NCBI RefSeq assembly: GCF_937884665.1
Contig: NZ_CAKZYF010000168.1
Location: forward strand, 1-46,831
Reading direction: 5' to 3'
DNA length: 46,831 nt
Source of the DNA: an uncultured Allomuricauda sp.
GTDB lineage: Bacteria; Bacteroidota; Bacteroidia; Flavobacteriales; Flavobacteriaceae
Part shown: piece after piece, positions 26,163 to 35,984 of the stretch
Position numbering within the stretch: position 1 is the stretch's first letter
How the letters are laid out: every line of letters starts with the position of its first letter
The notes under the pieces: model-generated
The model's input: only the letters and a program-made list of their open reading frames with translations
The model's database searches: none
What the model was told of the DNA's origin: nothing
Position numbers and translations under genes: made by a program

Positions 26163-28469
26163 ATGAATCAAGATTACATAAAAGAAGACCCTTGGTCTAT
26201 AGTTGAAGAAGGCTTTGAAGCAGATAGGGTAAAATCCTCTGAAAGTCTTTTTAGTATCGGTAATGGAGCTATGGGCCAGCGTGCCAATTTTGAAGAAACC
26301 TATTCGGGGGATTCCTTTCAGGGCAGCTACATCGCAGGAGTGTACTATCCGGACAAAACCCGGGTAGGCTGGTGGAAAAACGGATATCCAGAGTACTTTG
26401 CCAAGGTGTTGAACGCCCCGAATTGGATTGGTTTAGAGGTTTTGATAAATGGTGAACCCTTAGATTTGAATACCTGTAAATTGATTAAAAACTTTACGCG
26501 ACAACTAAATATGAAAGAGGGTTGGTACCGACGTTCTTTCATCGCCACTTTGCCAAACAATGTTGAGGTTTCCGTAGTGTCTACTCGGTTTTTAAGTCTT
26601 TATTTGGATGAATTGGGAGCAATTGAATATGAGATTGAACTGCTAAACCAAGATGCCGAAATAGCAATTATCCCATATTTGGACAGTGGTATAAAAAATA
26701 TGGACAGTAATTGGGACGATGAATTTTGGAACACCACCAATATTGAATCCAAAGGAAACCGGGCTTTTATCGAAGCGCATACGTTGAAAACCAATTTTGG
26801 TACCTGTACGTTCATGGACGCCGCCCTGTATTGTAACAATACCAAAGTGCAAAAAGAACCGGTCCTCAAAAAAGATGGACTTTCTGTTGGTCTAAGTTTT
26901 GTTCTCGATGTAAAAAAAGGGGATAAGCTGACCCTTCAAAAATTTGGGGGCTACACCGTTTCCAGAAACCACGAATCCTCAAAATTGATGGAGGCGGCCA
27001 ACAACACTTTGAATCAAGCTTCTCATTTAGGATTTAAAGCACTCCTTGAAAAACAAAAAGAAGCCTGGGCCCATGTTTGGGAAATGAGTGATATCGAAAT
27101 AGAAGGGGACATCAAGGCCCAACAAGGCATACGGTTCAATATTTTTCAGTTGAACCAAACCTATCTGGGCAAGGATTCCCGTTTGAATATCGGTCCCAAG
27201 GGCTTTACGGGAGAAAAATATGGCGGAAGTACGTATTGGGATACGGAAGCCTATTGTTTGCCTTTTTATATGGCAACAAAAAATCAGGAAGTAGCATGGA
27301 GCTTGTTGGAATATCGCTACAACCATCTGGGCAAGGCGATTGAAAATGCGGAAAAGCTTGGATTCAAAAATGGTGCTGCGCTCTACCCAATGGTTACCAT
27401 GAACGGGGAAGAATGCCACAATGAGTGGGAAATTACTTTTCAGGAAATCCATAGAAATGGGGCCATCGCATTTGCGATATTCAATTACCACCGCTTTACT
27501 GATGATTTTAGCTATATTCCAAAAATGGGATTGGAGGTATTGATTGGTATTGCACGTTTCTGGAAACAGCGTTTCAATTTTTCAGAGGATAAGCAGGCTT
27601 ATGTGATGCTCGGTGTGACCGGACCCAATGAATATGAAAATAACATCAACAACAATTGGTATACCAACTATCTGGCGAAGTGGTGTCTGGAGTATACCGC
27701 ACAACAATTGCAAAAAGTAAAAGAAGGGTTTCCAGAAGATTACAAAAGGGTTGTAAAAAAGACGGGAATAACGCCAAATGAGATAAAATCTTGGGAAGCT
27801 TTGGTTTCCAACATATATCTTCCTTATTCTGAAGAATATGGCGTTTACTTACAACAAGATGGTTTTTTGGATAAGGAAATGATACGCGTGCATGATTTGG
27901 GACAAGCGGAACGGCCCATCAACCAAAAGTGGAGCTGGGACCGGATTTTGCGCTCCCCTTACATAAAACAAGCCGATGTCCTTCAAGGGTTCTATTTTTT
28001 TGAAGATCATTTCACGCCGGAGGAACTGGAAAAACACTTTGATTTCTACGAACCTTTTACAGTCCATGAATCGTCTTTGTCGCCTTGCGTACACAGTATC
28101 CAAGCCGCAAAACTGGGTCGTATGGAACAAGCCTACACTTTTTATCTTAGAACCTCCAGGCTAGACTTGGACGATTATAATAAGGAAGTGGAGGAAGGAT
28201 TGCACATCACCTCTATGGCAGGAACTTGGATGAGCATTGTAGAGGGATTTGGAGGTATGCGTATCAAAGAAGATAAACTGTCATTTGAACCTCAAATACC
28301 GGAACAGTGGGATTCATACATTTTTAAGATAAATTTCAGGGGCCAGATTGTTACGGTCCGCATTGAACAGAACAAGTCCAGTTTCGAAATTACAGGGGAT
28401 ACGGAATTACCTATTCTAGTCAATAATAAACAGCTTACCTTGGTTCCTGGAAAAGTGGTACATCCATGA
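26163..28469 (+). CDS. Glycoside hydrolase family 65 phosphorylase, probably maltose phosphorylase (768 aa)
   Basis: A full-length GH65 protein: N-terminal beta-sandwich (SLFSIGNGAMGQRANFEE), then the (alpha/alpha)6 barrel with GEKYGGSTYWDTEAY (about 351-364) and catalytic acid Glu490 in VTGPNEYENNINN. It has no signal peptide, so it is cytoplasmic. The family splits maltose, trehalose or kojibiose with phosphate, giving beta-glucose 1-phosphate and glucose. Maltose is favoured by the GH13 and SusCD neighbours. The usual partner, beta-phosphoglucomutase, is not in this window. Its last four bases (ATGA) overlap the amylase gene, so the two are translationally coupled. Confidence 0.92.
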   Translation: MNQDYIKEDPWSIVEEGFEADRVKSSESLFSIGNGAMGQRANFEETYSGDSFQGSYIAGVYYPDKTRVGWWKNGYPEYFAKVLNAPNWIGLEVLINGEPLDLNTCKLIKNFTRQLNMKEGWYRRSFIATLPNNVEVSVVSTRFLSLYLDELGAIEYEIELLNQDAEIAIIPYLDSGIKNMDSNWDDEFWNTTNIESKGNRAFIEAHTLKTNFGTCTFMDAALYCNNTKVQKEPVLKKDGLSVGLSFVLDVKKGDKLTLQKFGGYTVSRNHESSKLMEAANNTLNQASHLGFKALLEKQKEAWAHVWEMSDIEIEGDIKAQQGIRFNIFQLNQTYLGKDSRLNIGPKGFTGEKYGGSTYWDTEAYCLPFYMATKNQEVAWSLLEYRYNHLGKAIENAEKLGFKNGAALYPMVTMNGEECHNEWEITFQEIHRNGAIAFAIFNYHRFTDDFSYIPKMGLEVLIGIARFWKQRFNFSEDKQAYVMLGVTGPNEYENNINNNWYTNYLAKWCLEYTAQQLQKVKEGFPEDYKRVVKKTGITPNEIKSWEALVSNIYLPYSEEYGVYLQQDGFLDKEMIRVHDLGQAERPINQKWSWDRILRSPYIKQADVLQGFYFFEDHFTPEELEKHFDFYEPFTVHESSLSPCVHSIQAAKLGRMEQAYTFYLRTSRLDLDDYNKEVEEGLHITSMAGTWMSIVEGFGGMRIKEDKLSFEPQIPEQWDSYIFKINFRGQIVTVRIEQNKSSFEITGDTELPILVNNKQLTLVPGKVVHP

Positions 28470-30337
28470 ACAGGCTAACCTTTGGTTGTTTTTTGATACT
28501 ACTTGGAGGCTTTTTAGCATGTGAAACAAATATCAAACCCAAGGAAGTGGAGTCAATAAAGGAGAGAAAAGTAGTGGTTTACCAGGTGTTTGCCCGACTG
28601 TTTGGCAATACGAATACTACGAACAAACCCTGGGGCACGGCAGAAGAAAACGGGGTGGGCAAATTTTCCGACTTTACGGAAAAAGCCCTCTTAGAAATCA
28701 AAAACCTTGGAGTTACCCATATCTGGTATACTGGTGTGCCACATCATGCACTTATTGGAAACTACGCTGAATATGGTATTTCTCATGACGATCCGGATGT
28801 GGTCAAGGGACGTGCCGGCTCTCCCTATGCCGTTAAGGATTATTATAACGTAAATCCAGATTTGGCCGAAAATCCTGCTAATCGATTGCAAGAGTTTAAG
28901 GAGTTGGTAAACCGAACCCACAAGATTGGAATGAAGGTGCTCATCGATATCGTCCCAAACCATATTGCCCGCAAATACGAGGGACACAACAATCCCAAAG
29001 GAGTTGTGGATTTTGGAGAACATGACGATACTTCGCTGGAGTATCATGTGAACAACAATTTCTATTACATTCCTAAGGAAGAATTCAAGGTCCCAAATTG
29101 GGAAGATGGATACCAACCTCTGGGGGGTGAAGCAAATCCATTATCCGATAGAAAGTTTGAGGAAATTCCTGCAAAATGGACAGGCAACGGTTCCCGTTTG
29201 GCACAACCCCATTTCAACGACTGGTATGAAACGGTGAAGATAAATTATGGGATACGGCCCGATGGCACCAAGGATTTTGCAGAATTGCCAGAGGCTTTTG
29301 AAAAAAAGAACCACGCGGAACATGCAGATTTTTGGAAGGATAAAAAGATTCCGGATTCTTGGATGAAATTCAAGGATATTGCCCTGTACTGGATAGATTT
29401 TGGCGTAGATGGTTTTCGTTTTGATATGGCGGAAATGGTCCCTGTTGAGTTTTGGAGCTATCTAAACTCAAGTATCAAAATGAAAAACCCCGATGCTTTC
29501 TTGTTGGCGGAAGTATACAATCCGGAACTGTACCGCCCTTATATCCAAAAAGGAAAAATGGATTATCTCTATGATAAAGTGGAACTCTATGATAGTCTAA
29601 AGCATATCATTAAGGGGTATGGGTGGACCGACCATATTTCCGTAGTTCAAAAAGGAATGGAGGATATTGAACATCACATGCTGCATTTTTTGGAAAACCA
29701 TGATGAACAGCGGATTGCTAGTGCTGAGTTTGCCGGAAATGCAGATTGGGCAAAGCCCGCCATGGTGGTATCGGCGACCGTTAGCACTTCGCCCACCATG
29801 ATTTATTTTGGTCAGGAAGTTGGGGAACCGGGTGCAGAAGATGCAGGATTTGGCAAAGCTTCGCGGACCTCAATTTTTGATTATATAGGTGTTCCGCACC
29901 ATCAAAGATGGATGAACCACGGACAGTTTGATGGAGGACAGCTCACCGCTGAAGAAGTGGAACTCCGTGATTTTTACAAAAGACTCTTGAATTTCACTAT
30001 TTCGAGTGAGGCGTTGATGGGGGAATATCAGGAAATTCATTTCTTCAACAAGGAAAACACAGCGCATTATGACCATAGGGTATTTTCATACGTAAGATGG
30101 TCTTCGAATGAAAAACTGATCATAATCTCAAATTTTCAGGTAGATGATAGCTATGAACTTGATTTAAAGATTCCGGAGGAAGTACTTAAAAAGTGGCATA
30201 TTGAAGATGGGCATTATATCTTGGAAGAAAAGTTAGGCGGAGAAGCCACGTATTCGATGGTGGTGGAAAATGGCTTAGGTAGTGTAGAGGTTAAGCTTTT
30301 GCCGTTGGAATCCCTCATTCTCAGTTTGGAACAATAA
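28466..30337 (+). CDS. GH13 alpha-amylase-family lipoprotein (623 aa)
   Basis: The signal peptide ends in LGGFLAC (Cys19), indicating a lipid-anchored extracytoplasmic enzyme. The four GH13 regions are present: DIVPNH (161-166), GFRFDMAE with nucleophile Asp320, LLAEVYN with acid/base Glu349, and FLENHDEQ with Asp413. A C-terminal beta domain follows (SYVRWSSNEKLIIISNF). It should cut alpha-1,4 glucans into oligosaccharides for the SusCD system or in the periplasm. It overlaps GH65 by four bases and is followed by a terminator. Exact specificity within GH13 cannot be told. Confidence 0.92.
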   Translation: MNRLTFGCFLILLGGFLACETNIKPKEVESIKERKVVVYQVFARLFGNTNTTNKPWGTAEENGVGKFSDFTEKALLEIKNLGVTHIWYTGVPHHALIGNYAEYGISHDDPDVVKGRAGSPYAVKDYYNVNPDLAENPANRLQEFKELVNRTHKIGMKVLIDIVPNHIARKYEGHNNPKGVVDFGEHDDTSLEYHVNNNFYYIPKEEFKVPNWEDGYQPLGGEANPLSDRKFEEIPAKWTGNGSRLAQPHFNDWYETVKINYGIRPDGTKDFAELPEAFEKKNHAEHADFWKDKKIPDSWMKFKDIALYWIDFGVDGFRFDMAEMVPVEFWSYLNSSIKMKNPDAFLLAEVYNPELYRPYIQKGKMDYLYDKVELYDSLKHIIKGYGWTDHISVVQKGMEDIEHHMLHFLENHDEQRIASAEFAGNADWAKPAMVVSATVSTSPTMIYFGQEVGEPGAEDAGFGKASRTSIFDYIGVPHHQRWMNHGQFDGGQLTAEEVELRDFYKRLLNFTISSEALMGEYQEIHFFNKENTAHYDHRVFSYVRWSSNEKLIIISNFQVDDSYELDLKIPEEVLKKWHIEDGHYILEEKLGGEATYSMVVENGLGSVEVKLLPLESLILSLEQ

Positions 30338-30340
30338 AAA

Positions 30341-30361
30341 AGCGGGCTAAAGTAACCCGCT
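30341..30361 (+). terminator. Probable terminator after the GH13 gene
   Basis: AGCGGG paired with CCCGCT around a 9-base loop, four bases past the stop codon, with a weak T-rich tail (CACGTTTTAG). It ends the lacI-GH65-GH13 unit. The remaining gap to 30548 shows nothing else that I can identify. Confidence 0.65.
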
Positions 30362-30548
30362 CACGTTTTAGGGTCGGCTAGTTATTTCTAGTCCTGATAA
30401 TTTGTTTTGATTTCTTTAATAAAATCCCATAAACTTAAGAAAATCCTGTAAAAAATGATAATCTTAATGGGAAGTTAGTGGTTTTGGTTGGGTTCTTTTT
30501 TAGGCATTCCCTTACCAAATTGTATTTTTAATCTTCAAAATTATTCAT

Positions 30549-31298
30549 ATGAAAAAAGTATTGGGACTTTTGTGTATTTTGTTTTTGGGCAATTCATGTA
30601 TCATGACGGATTCAACACCTTTGGTAATTGGACATAGGGGCGCAATGGGACACGAAACTGAAAATACATTGGCCTCAGTTCAAAAAGCGCTGGATTTGGG
30701 GGTCGATATGATTGAAATTGATGTGTTCCAAATTGAAAGTGGTGAGATTGTCGTCTTCCATGACGAGCGTGTAGATCGTCTGGCCAATAGTGGAGGAAAA
30801 ATTGAGGAGTACAATATTTTTGACCTCAAGCAACTGACTTTGGACGGAAATCACAAAATTCCCATGTTGCAGGAAGTGTTGGAGCTCATCGATAACAATG
30901 TTGTACTGATCATTGAATTGAAGGGGGCCAATTCTTCAGTAAGAGTGAATTTCATTATGGATTATTATGTAAAGGATAAAGGCTGGGCTTTGAACAACTT
31001 TATCATTTCCAGTTTTAAGTGGGATGAACTTAGAAAAATGCGGCAACAAAATCCATCTGTTCAAATCGCGATATTGACCGAAGATGACACCTTGAAAGCC
31101 TTGCCTATCGCTAAAGAAATTAATGCTGTGGCGATAAATCCAGATTTTTCAAAACTTACCGCAGAGAAAGCCGCTAAGATTCAAAAAGAAGGTTATAAAT
31201 TATATCCATGGACGGTAAACGATCCCAAGGATATTCAGCGTATGAAGGATTATAATGTAGATGGGATTATTACCAATTATCCCGAACGTGTAAACTGA
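30549..31298 (+). CDS. Glycerophosphodiester phosphodiesterase, lipoprotein (249 aa)
   Basis: The signal peptide has a lipobox (LGNSC, Cys17). The GDPD TIM-barrel signature is intact: VIGHRG near residue 29, ENTLAS, MIEIDV and VVFHDERVDR, and the C-terminal WTVNDPKDIQRM with DGIITNYPER. It hydrolyses glycerophosphodiesters from phospholipid headgroups to glycerol 3-phosphate and an alcohol, outside the cytoplasm. The TGATG junction (one-base overlap) couples it to the flavoprotein gene at 31298. Confidence 0.93.
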   Translation: MKKVLGLLCILFLGNSCIMTDSTPLVIGHRGAMGHETENTLASVQKALDLGVDMIEIDVFQIESGEIVVFHDERVDRLANSGGKIEEYNIFDLKQLTLDGNHKIPMLQEVLELIDNNVVLIIELKGANSSVRVNFIMDYYVKDKGWALNNFIISSFKWDELRKMRQQNPSVQIAILTEDDTLKALPIAKEINAVAINPDFSKLTAEKAAKIQKEGYKLYPWTVNDPKDIQRMKDYNVDGIITNYPERVN

Positions 31299-32563
31299 TG
31301 TTTGATGTAATCGTTGCCGGAGGTGGAGCGGCCGGTTTTTACGCAGCTGTTCAGATTGCCGAGACAAATCCAAATTTTAAGGTTGCTATTCTAGAGCGGG
31401 GAAAAACGGTACTTTCCAAGGTAAGAATTTCAGGAGGAGGTCGATGCAATGTAACTCAAGGAAAGTTTTTTGCCAAAAGCCTTGCTGAGGGATACCCCAG
31501 AGGACAAAAAGAACTCTTGGGCCCCTTTCATAACCATTCCGCGGAAGATGTTATCGCATTTTTTCAGGAACGGGGCGTTCCCCTTAAAATAGAACCGGAC
31601 GATAGGGTTTTCCCAAAAAGTAACACTTCACAAAGTATTATTGACTGTTTTTTGGAAGAGACGAAAAAACATGGGATTAAAGTGCTCAAAAATAGTGCGG
31701 TCAAAAAATTTGAGAAACTGGAAAAGGGATGGCAAGTGACCACGATGAACAAGAACTACCAGGCCAAATATCTGCTATTGGCCACGGGAAGTAACTCCAG
31801 AATATGGGATATGCTGAATACAATGGGGCATACCATCGTTCCGCCGGTCCCATCATTGTTCACATTCAACATTAAGGACGAACGTATTAAAGGAATTTCA
31901 GGTATAAGTTCCTTTGCCTCGGTATCAATTCCCCAAAAGAAAATCTTCACCTCCCAGATAAGCGTTAAACTAAAAAGTGCACCAAAGCAGTTGCCAATTT
32001 TAGAAACAGAGGGCCCGGTGCTGATAACGCATTGGGGATTGAGCGGACCTGCCATTCTGAAACTATCAGCTTGGGGTGCTCGCATTCTAAAGGATTACAA
32101 ATATGTTTTTCGGGTAAATGTGAATTGGACCCCGGAGTATTCCACGGAGGCTATGGAACGGTTTTTAAGGGAAGTAAAAGAAGTAGAACCTAAAAAAACT
32201 GTTATGCGCACGCAAGCCATTTTGCTCCCCAAACGTTTGTGGATGCGATTGGTTACTGCGGCAAAAATCCCGGAAAGCCTGAAATGGGCTGAGGTGAGCA
32301 AGGAGCATATTAAAAATTTAGCAGAACAACTCACGGTCTGTTCCTTTAAGGTGGAAGGAAAAAGTACCTTTAAGGAAGAGTTTGTAACAGCTGGTGGTAT
32401 CGATTTAAAAGAGATTAATTTTAAGACATTTGAAAGCAAGTTGTTTCCCAACCTCTTTTTTGCCGGAGAAATTATAGATATAGATGGAATTACCGGGGGA
32501 TATAATTTTCAGAACGCATGGACAGGTGCCTACTTGGCCGCTCAGGAAATTGCATCCAGATAA
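31298..32563 (+). CDS. HI0933/BaiN/YhiN-family FAD-dependent flavoprotein (421 aa)
   Basis: The N-terminal Rossmann FAD-binding motif VAGGGAAGFYAA and ERGKTVLSKVRISGGGRCNVT are the hallmark of the HI0933-like family. The C-terminus has FVTAGGIDLKEIN, LFFAGEIIDIDGITGGYNFQNAWTGA, again diagnostic. No reaction is firmly known for most members; an oxidoreductase role is assumed. It is translationally coupled to the phosphodiesterase and convergent with glpF, ten bases away. Confidence 0.92.
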   Translation: MFDVIVAGGGAAGFYAAVQIAETNPNFKVAILERGKTVLSKVRISGGGRCNVTQGKFFAKSLAEGYPRGQKELLGPFHNHSAEDVIAFFQERGVPLKIEPDDRVFPKSNTSQSIIDCFLEETKKHGIKVLKNSAVKKFEKLEKGWQVTTMNKNYQAKYLLLATGSNSRIWDMLNTMGHTIVPPVPSLFTFNIKDERIKGISGISSFASVSIPQKKIFTSQISVKLKSAPKQLPILETEGPVLITHWGLSGPAILKLSAWGARILKDYKYVFRVNVNWTPEYSTEAMERFLREVKEVEPKKTVMRTQAILLPKRLWMRLVTAAKIPESLKWAEVSKEHIKNLAEQLTVCSFKVEGKSTFKEEFVTAGGIDLKEINFKTFESKLFPNLFFAGEIIDIDGITGGYNFQNAWTGAYLAAQEIASR

Positions 32564-32573
32564 GCGTTGGAAA

Positions 32574-33302
32574 TTACGGTAACCCCAAAGACAATAAAGC
32601 GGCTAAAACTCCGCCGATAATGGGCCCTAATACAGGAATCCATGCATATTCCCATCCATACGGACCTTTATTTTTGATGGGAACCAAAGCATGAACTATC
32701 CGAGGACCTAAGTCCCGCGCCGGATTTATCGCATAGCCGGTGGTTCCACCTAGACTCAGGCCAATTCCCCAAACGATAAGGGCAACCGGAAGAGCGCCTA
32801 ACGACCCCAGTCCGATAATCGTATTGTCTTTGGTAAGGGTGGCATCCGTGAAATAGAGCACTGCGAATACCAATACAAAAGTTCCTGCAATTTCGGTCAA
32901 TAGGTTCAAAACTGTATTTGGGATGGCCGGAGCATTACAAAATACCGCTCGTTTGTTATTTCCATCTTCCGTGGCATCAAAATGGTCTTTGTGAATCAAC
33001 CAAACAAAAAAGGCGCCGAGCATGGCCCCAATAAACTGCGCAATGATATAATTGGGAACATCATAAATTGAAAAATCCCCGGCCAAAGCAAGCCCTATGG
33101 TAACGGCGGGGTTCATATGGGCGCCACTATAAGGTCCGGCCACAACAACGCCGATATACACGGCAAAGGCCCATCCTGTTGTGATTACCATCCAACCGGA
33201 GCCCGAACCAAAGGTTTTTTTTAGGGAAACATTGGCGTTTACCCCACAGCCCAACAAAATCAGAAGAAAAGTACCGACCACTTCGGCGATAAACGGCGTC
33301 AT
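32574..33302 (-). CDS. glpF: Glycerol facilitator, aquaglyceroporin (242 aa)
   Basis: A six-helix MIP channel with both NPA motifs: AHMNPAVTIG (Asn64) and AINPARDLGPR (Asn193). The Asp after NPAR marks glycerol-conducting members as opposed to pure water channels. It starts 12 bases after glpK on the same strand, so uptake and phosphorylation of glycerol are co-expressed. Convergent with the flavoprotein gene. Confidence 0.95.
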   Translation of the reverse strand: MTPFIAEVVGTFLLILLGCGVNANVSLKKTFGSGSGWMVITTGWAFAVYIGVVVAGPYSGAHMNPAVTIGLALAGDFSIYDVPNYIIAQFIGAMLGAFFVWLIHKDHFDATEDGNNKRAVFCNAPAIPNTVLNLLTEIAGTFVLVFAVLYFTDATLTKDNTIIGLGSLGALPVALIVWGIGLSLGGTTGYAINPARDLGPRIVHALVPIKNKGPYGWEYAWIPVLGPIIGGVLAALLSLGLP

Positions 33303-33314
33303 GTCTTTTGGGTT

Positions 33315-34811
33315 TTAATCAATTTTGGTCCAATGTTCCAAGGCTTGAATGGCCCGATACCATCCTTTAATTCCGTTTTCTATGGGTTGTCTTTCTGTTG
33401 TTGGGTTAAAGCGGATATCCGTTTCCCAAACTTGTTGTATTTCTTTGGCACTTTCCCAAAAACCGACAGCCAAACCGGCAAGATAGGCAGCTCCCATTAC
33501 GGTAGTTTCGATGATTTTGGGCCTAACGGCAACGGTGTTCAAAACATCCGCTTGGAACTGCATCAACATATCATTTACTGTCGCCCCACCATCCACACGA
33601 AGTTCTTGGATGGAGATTCCTGAATCTGCTTCCATGGCTTTCAAAACGTCCATGGTCTGATAAGCGATGGATTCTAAGGCGGCCCTCGCAATATGCGCGT
33701 CGGTGCTTCCTCTGGTCAGTCCAAACAAGGTGCCTTGTGCATACTGGTTCCAATGGGGTGCGCCCAGTCCTGCAAATGCCGGTACAAAATAAACACCATC
33801 CGAAGAATCGACAGAGCTGGCCAGATTCTCCACATCTGAAGATTTTTTGATGATTTTTAAACTATCCCGTAACCATTGCACCACGGCTCCGGCAATAAAA
33901 ATACTTCCCTCTAGGGCATATTCGGTCTTACCATTTATTTTCCAAGCTACGGTGGTCAATAAATTGTTTTTGGAGACGATAGGTTTTTCCCCAATGTTCA
34001 TCAGCATAAAACATCCAGTACCATAGGTGTTTTTTACCATTCCCTCTTGTGTACACATTTGGCCGAACAAGGCAGCTTGTTGGTCACCGGCGATTCCGGA
34101 AATGGGGATTTCTGCCGCAAAAAAATTGGATGCGGTATGCCCGTAAACCTCACTGGACTGTTTTACCTTGGGAAGCATGCTTTTGGGTATGGTGAGTAAT
34201 TCCAAAAGCTCATCATCCCAATCCATCGTTTTAATATTAAAAATAAGGGAACGGGACGCATTGGTCACATCCGTGATGTGTAGTTTTCCCTCGGTCATTT
34301 TCCATATCAACCATGAGTCTATGGTCCCCAAGAGCAGCGTGCCAGCTTGCGCTTTCTCCCGTGCGCCCTCAACATGGTCCAAAATCCATTTTACTTTGGT
34401 GCCCGAGAAATAGGAATCAATCACAAGACCTGTTTTTTCTCGTATCATTTGGGATTTCCCTAGCCCTTTCAACTCATCGCAATAGGCTGAAGTACGCTTA
34501 TCTTGCCAAACAATGGCATTGTAGACAGGTTCGCCAGTATTTTTGTCCCAAACGACTACGGTTTCTCTTTGATTGGTGATTCCTATTGCCGCAATTTGTT
34601 CTCCTTTAATTCCTTTTTTACTTACTGCTTCCGCGGCCATACCAGCCTGTGTGGCCCAGATTTCAGTGGCATCGTGCTCGACCCATCCTGGTTTTGGGAA
34701 TATTTGTGTGAATTCCTTTTGGGCTACAGAAACAATGCTTCCCTGTTTGTCTACTACCACTGCCCGAGAACTAGTGGTGCCTTGGTCCAAGGCTAGGATA
34801 TATTGATTCAT
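33315..34811 (-). CDS. glpK: Glycerol kinase (498 aa)
   Basis: An FGGY-family kinase of the usual length. [16 protein letters not shown] at the N-terminus is the ATP-binding phosphate-1 loop; [47 protein letters not shown] and [20 protein letters not shown] are standard GlpK blocks. It phosphorylates glycerol to glycerol 3-phosphate in the cytoplasm, trapping what GlpF lets in. First gene of glpK-glpF. No glycerol 3-phosphate dehydrogenase gene is in the window. Confidence 0.97.
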   Translation of the reverse strand: MNQYILALDQGTTSSRAVVVDKQGSIVSVAQKEFTQIFPKPGWVEHDATEIWATQAGMAAEAVSKKGIKGEQIAAIGITNQRETVVVWDKNTGEPVYNAIVWQDKRTSAYCDELKGLGKSQMIREKTGLVIDSYFSGTKVKWILDHVEGAREKAQAGTLLLGTIDSWLIWKMTEGKLHITDVTNASRSLIFNIKTMDWDDELLELLTIPKSMLPKVKQSSEVYGHTASNFFAAEIPISGIAGDQQAALFGQMCTQEGMVKNTYGTGCFMLMNIGEKPIVSKNNLLTTVAWKINGKTEYALEGSIFIAGAVVQWLRDSLKIIKKSSDVENLASSVDSSDGVYFVPAFAGLGAPHWNQYAQGTLFGLTRGSTDAHIARAALESIAYQTMDVLKAMEADSGISIQELRVDGGATVNDMLMQFQADVLNTVAVRPKIIETTVMGAAYLAGLAVGFWESAKEIQQVWETDIRFNPTTERQPIENGIKGWYRAIQALEHWTKID

Positions 34812-34884
34812 TTTGGTTACTTTAATGTTGCTGAATTTACTAAAATAAATCGTAGTCGTTGGACGAAAGTATAAAATTGAAAAT

Positions 34885-35418
34885 ATGGGGACTTACATAG
34901 CTCTCCTACGAGGAATCAACGTAGGGGGACACCGAAAAATAAAAATGGTTGAGCTTCGGGAAGTCTTATCAAAAAATGGGTTTGACCAAGTGCAGACCTA
35001 TATCCAAAGTGGAAATATACTTTTTCAAAGTGCAGAAAGGGATTCTATTAAAATCGCGGCCACAATTCGTAAATTGATTGATAAAGCATTTGGTTTCCCA
35101 GTCCCCGTCCTTGTGGTTTCATCAGAAAGGTTGAGAACCATTTTGGAGAACAATCCTTTTCAGAACGTCGCGGAAGAAAACCTGCTTTTTTTTACCTTGC
35201 TCAAAGAGGTACCGGAACCAGAAAAAGTTATGGAGTTTAAAGGAATTCAGTTTGAAGGCGAACATTTTCACATCACGGAATACTGTGTTTATCTAAGTTT
35301 TACCGGAAATTATAGGAATGCCAAATTGAACAATAACTATATAGAAAAAAAGCTTAAAGTAGAGGCCACAACACGTAATTTAAAGACAATGCGAAAGCTT
35401 TTGGCAATGATGGGCTAG
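34885..35418 (+). CDS. DUF1697 family protein (177 aa)
   Basis: The N-terminus [22 protein letters not shown] followed by [12 protein letters not shown] is diagnostic of DUF1697, a widespread cytoplasmic family without an established function. It is the usual length. Its stop abuts the end of the convergent TspO gene with no gap. Nothing in the surroundings hints at a role. Confidence 0.9.
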   Translation: MGTYIALLRGINVGGHRKIKMVELREVLSKNGFDQVQTYIQSGNILFQSAERDSIKIAATIRKLIDKAFGFPVPVLVVSSERLRTILENNPFQNVAEENLLFFTLLKEVPEPEKVMEFKGIQFEGEHFHITEYCVYLSFTGNYRNAKLNNNYIEKKLKVEATTRNLKTMRKLLAMMG

Positions 35419-35892
35419 TTAGTTCAACTCCCAGATTTTATAGTTTAAAATGGCAGCAAAACCTACCCACAATAAATAGGGGACTAGGAGTAAGGCCGCA
35501 AGTTTGCTAACCACTTTGAACCATCGTATGGTAAGTATGATCAACGTCAATAGGACCAAAATAACGATCAAGGCCCAAAATGGATTTTTAAAGCCGAAAA
35601 AAACAATACTCCATAGGGCATTGAACAACAATTGAAATCCAAAGTGGTACAATGCGGTCTTTACCCAGATATGATGAAATCCCTTAGACCATACGATTCC
35701 CGCTGCCACTCCCATCATCACATACAATACGGTCCAAACTGGCGCAAAAATAGCGTTTGGGGGATTAAAACTAGGCTTGTTCAGTGTCGTATACCAAGTA
35801 TTGACAGAACTTTGGGTGGCAAAACTGGAAAGAAAACCAATGAAGAGGCACACAAGTACGGCAATAGCAATATAAACGACTTTCTTTTTCAT
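35419..35892 (-). CDS. tspO: TspO/MBR-family tryptophan-rich sensory membrane protein (157 aa)
   Basis: Five hydrophobic helices, and the family core WYTTLNKPSFNPPNAIFAPV followed by WTVLYVMMGVAAGIVW; NALWSIVFFGFKNPFWAL is the matching helix-3/4 region. TspO proteins bind tetrapyrroles and act in stress or light responses. It is a single gene, convergent with DUF1697 and divergent from the mevalonate-pathway genes. Confidence 0.92.
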   Translation of the reverse strand: MKKKVVYIAIAVLVCLFIGFLSSFATQSSVNTWYTTLNKPSFNPPNAIFAPVWTVLYVMMGVAAGIVWSKGFHHIWVKTALYHFGFQLLFNALWSIVFFGFKNPFWALIVILVLLTLIILTIRWFKVVSKLAALLLVPYLLWVGFAAILNYKIWELN

Positions 35893-35959
35893 AAATCATG
35901 TGTATACCCTAAAATAACAATTTATTTGAATCTTAAGTTTCCTGTCCTGAAAGCATGGT

Positions 35960-35967
35960 TATCTTTG
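35960..35967 (+). promoter_or_regulatory. Bacteroidota-type -7 box for the mvaD operon
   Basis: TATCTTTG matches the TAnnTTTG consensus exactly and lies 17 bases before the ATG at 35985. No good TTG -33 element was seen at the right distance, so this is tentative. It argues against the longer reading frame that starts at 35955, which would begin before this box. Confidence 0.45.
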
Positions 35968-35984
35968 CGCAAATTTTCTTTAGG

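Noticed and set aside
27027-27491. Minus-strand open frame of 154 codons
   Set aside because: It lies entirely inside the GH65 gene in the antisense direction and resembles no family.
28691-29116. Minus-strand open frame of 141 codons
   Set aside because: Antisense shadow of the GH13 amylase gene.
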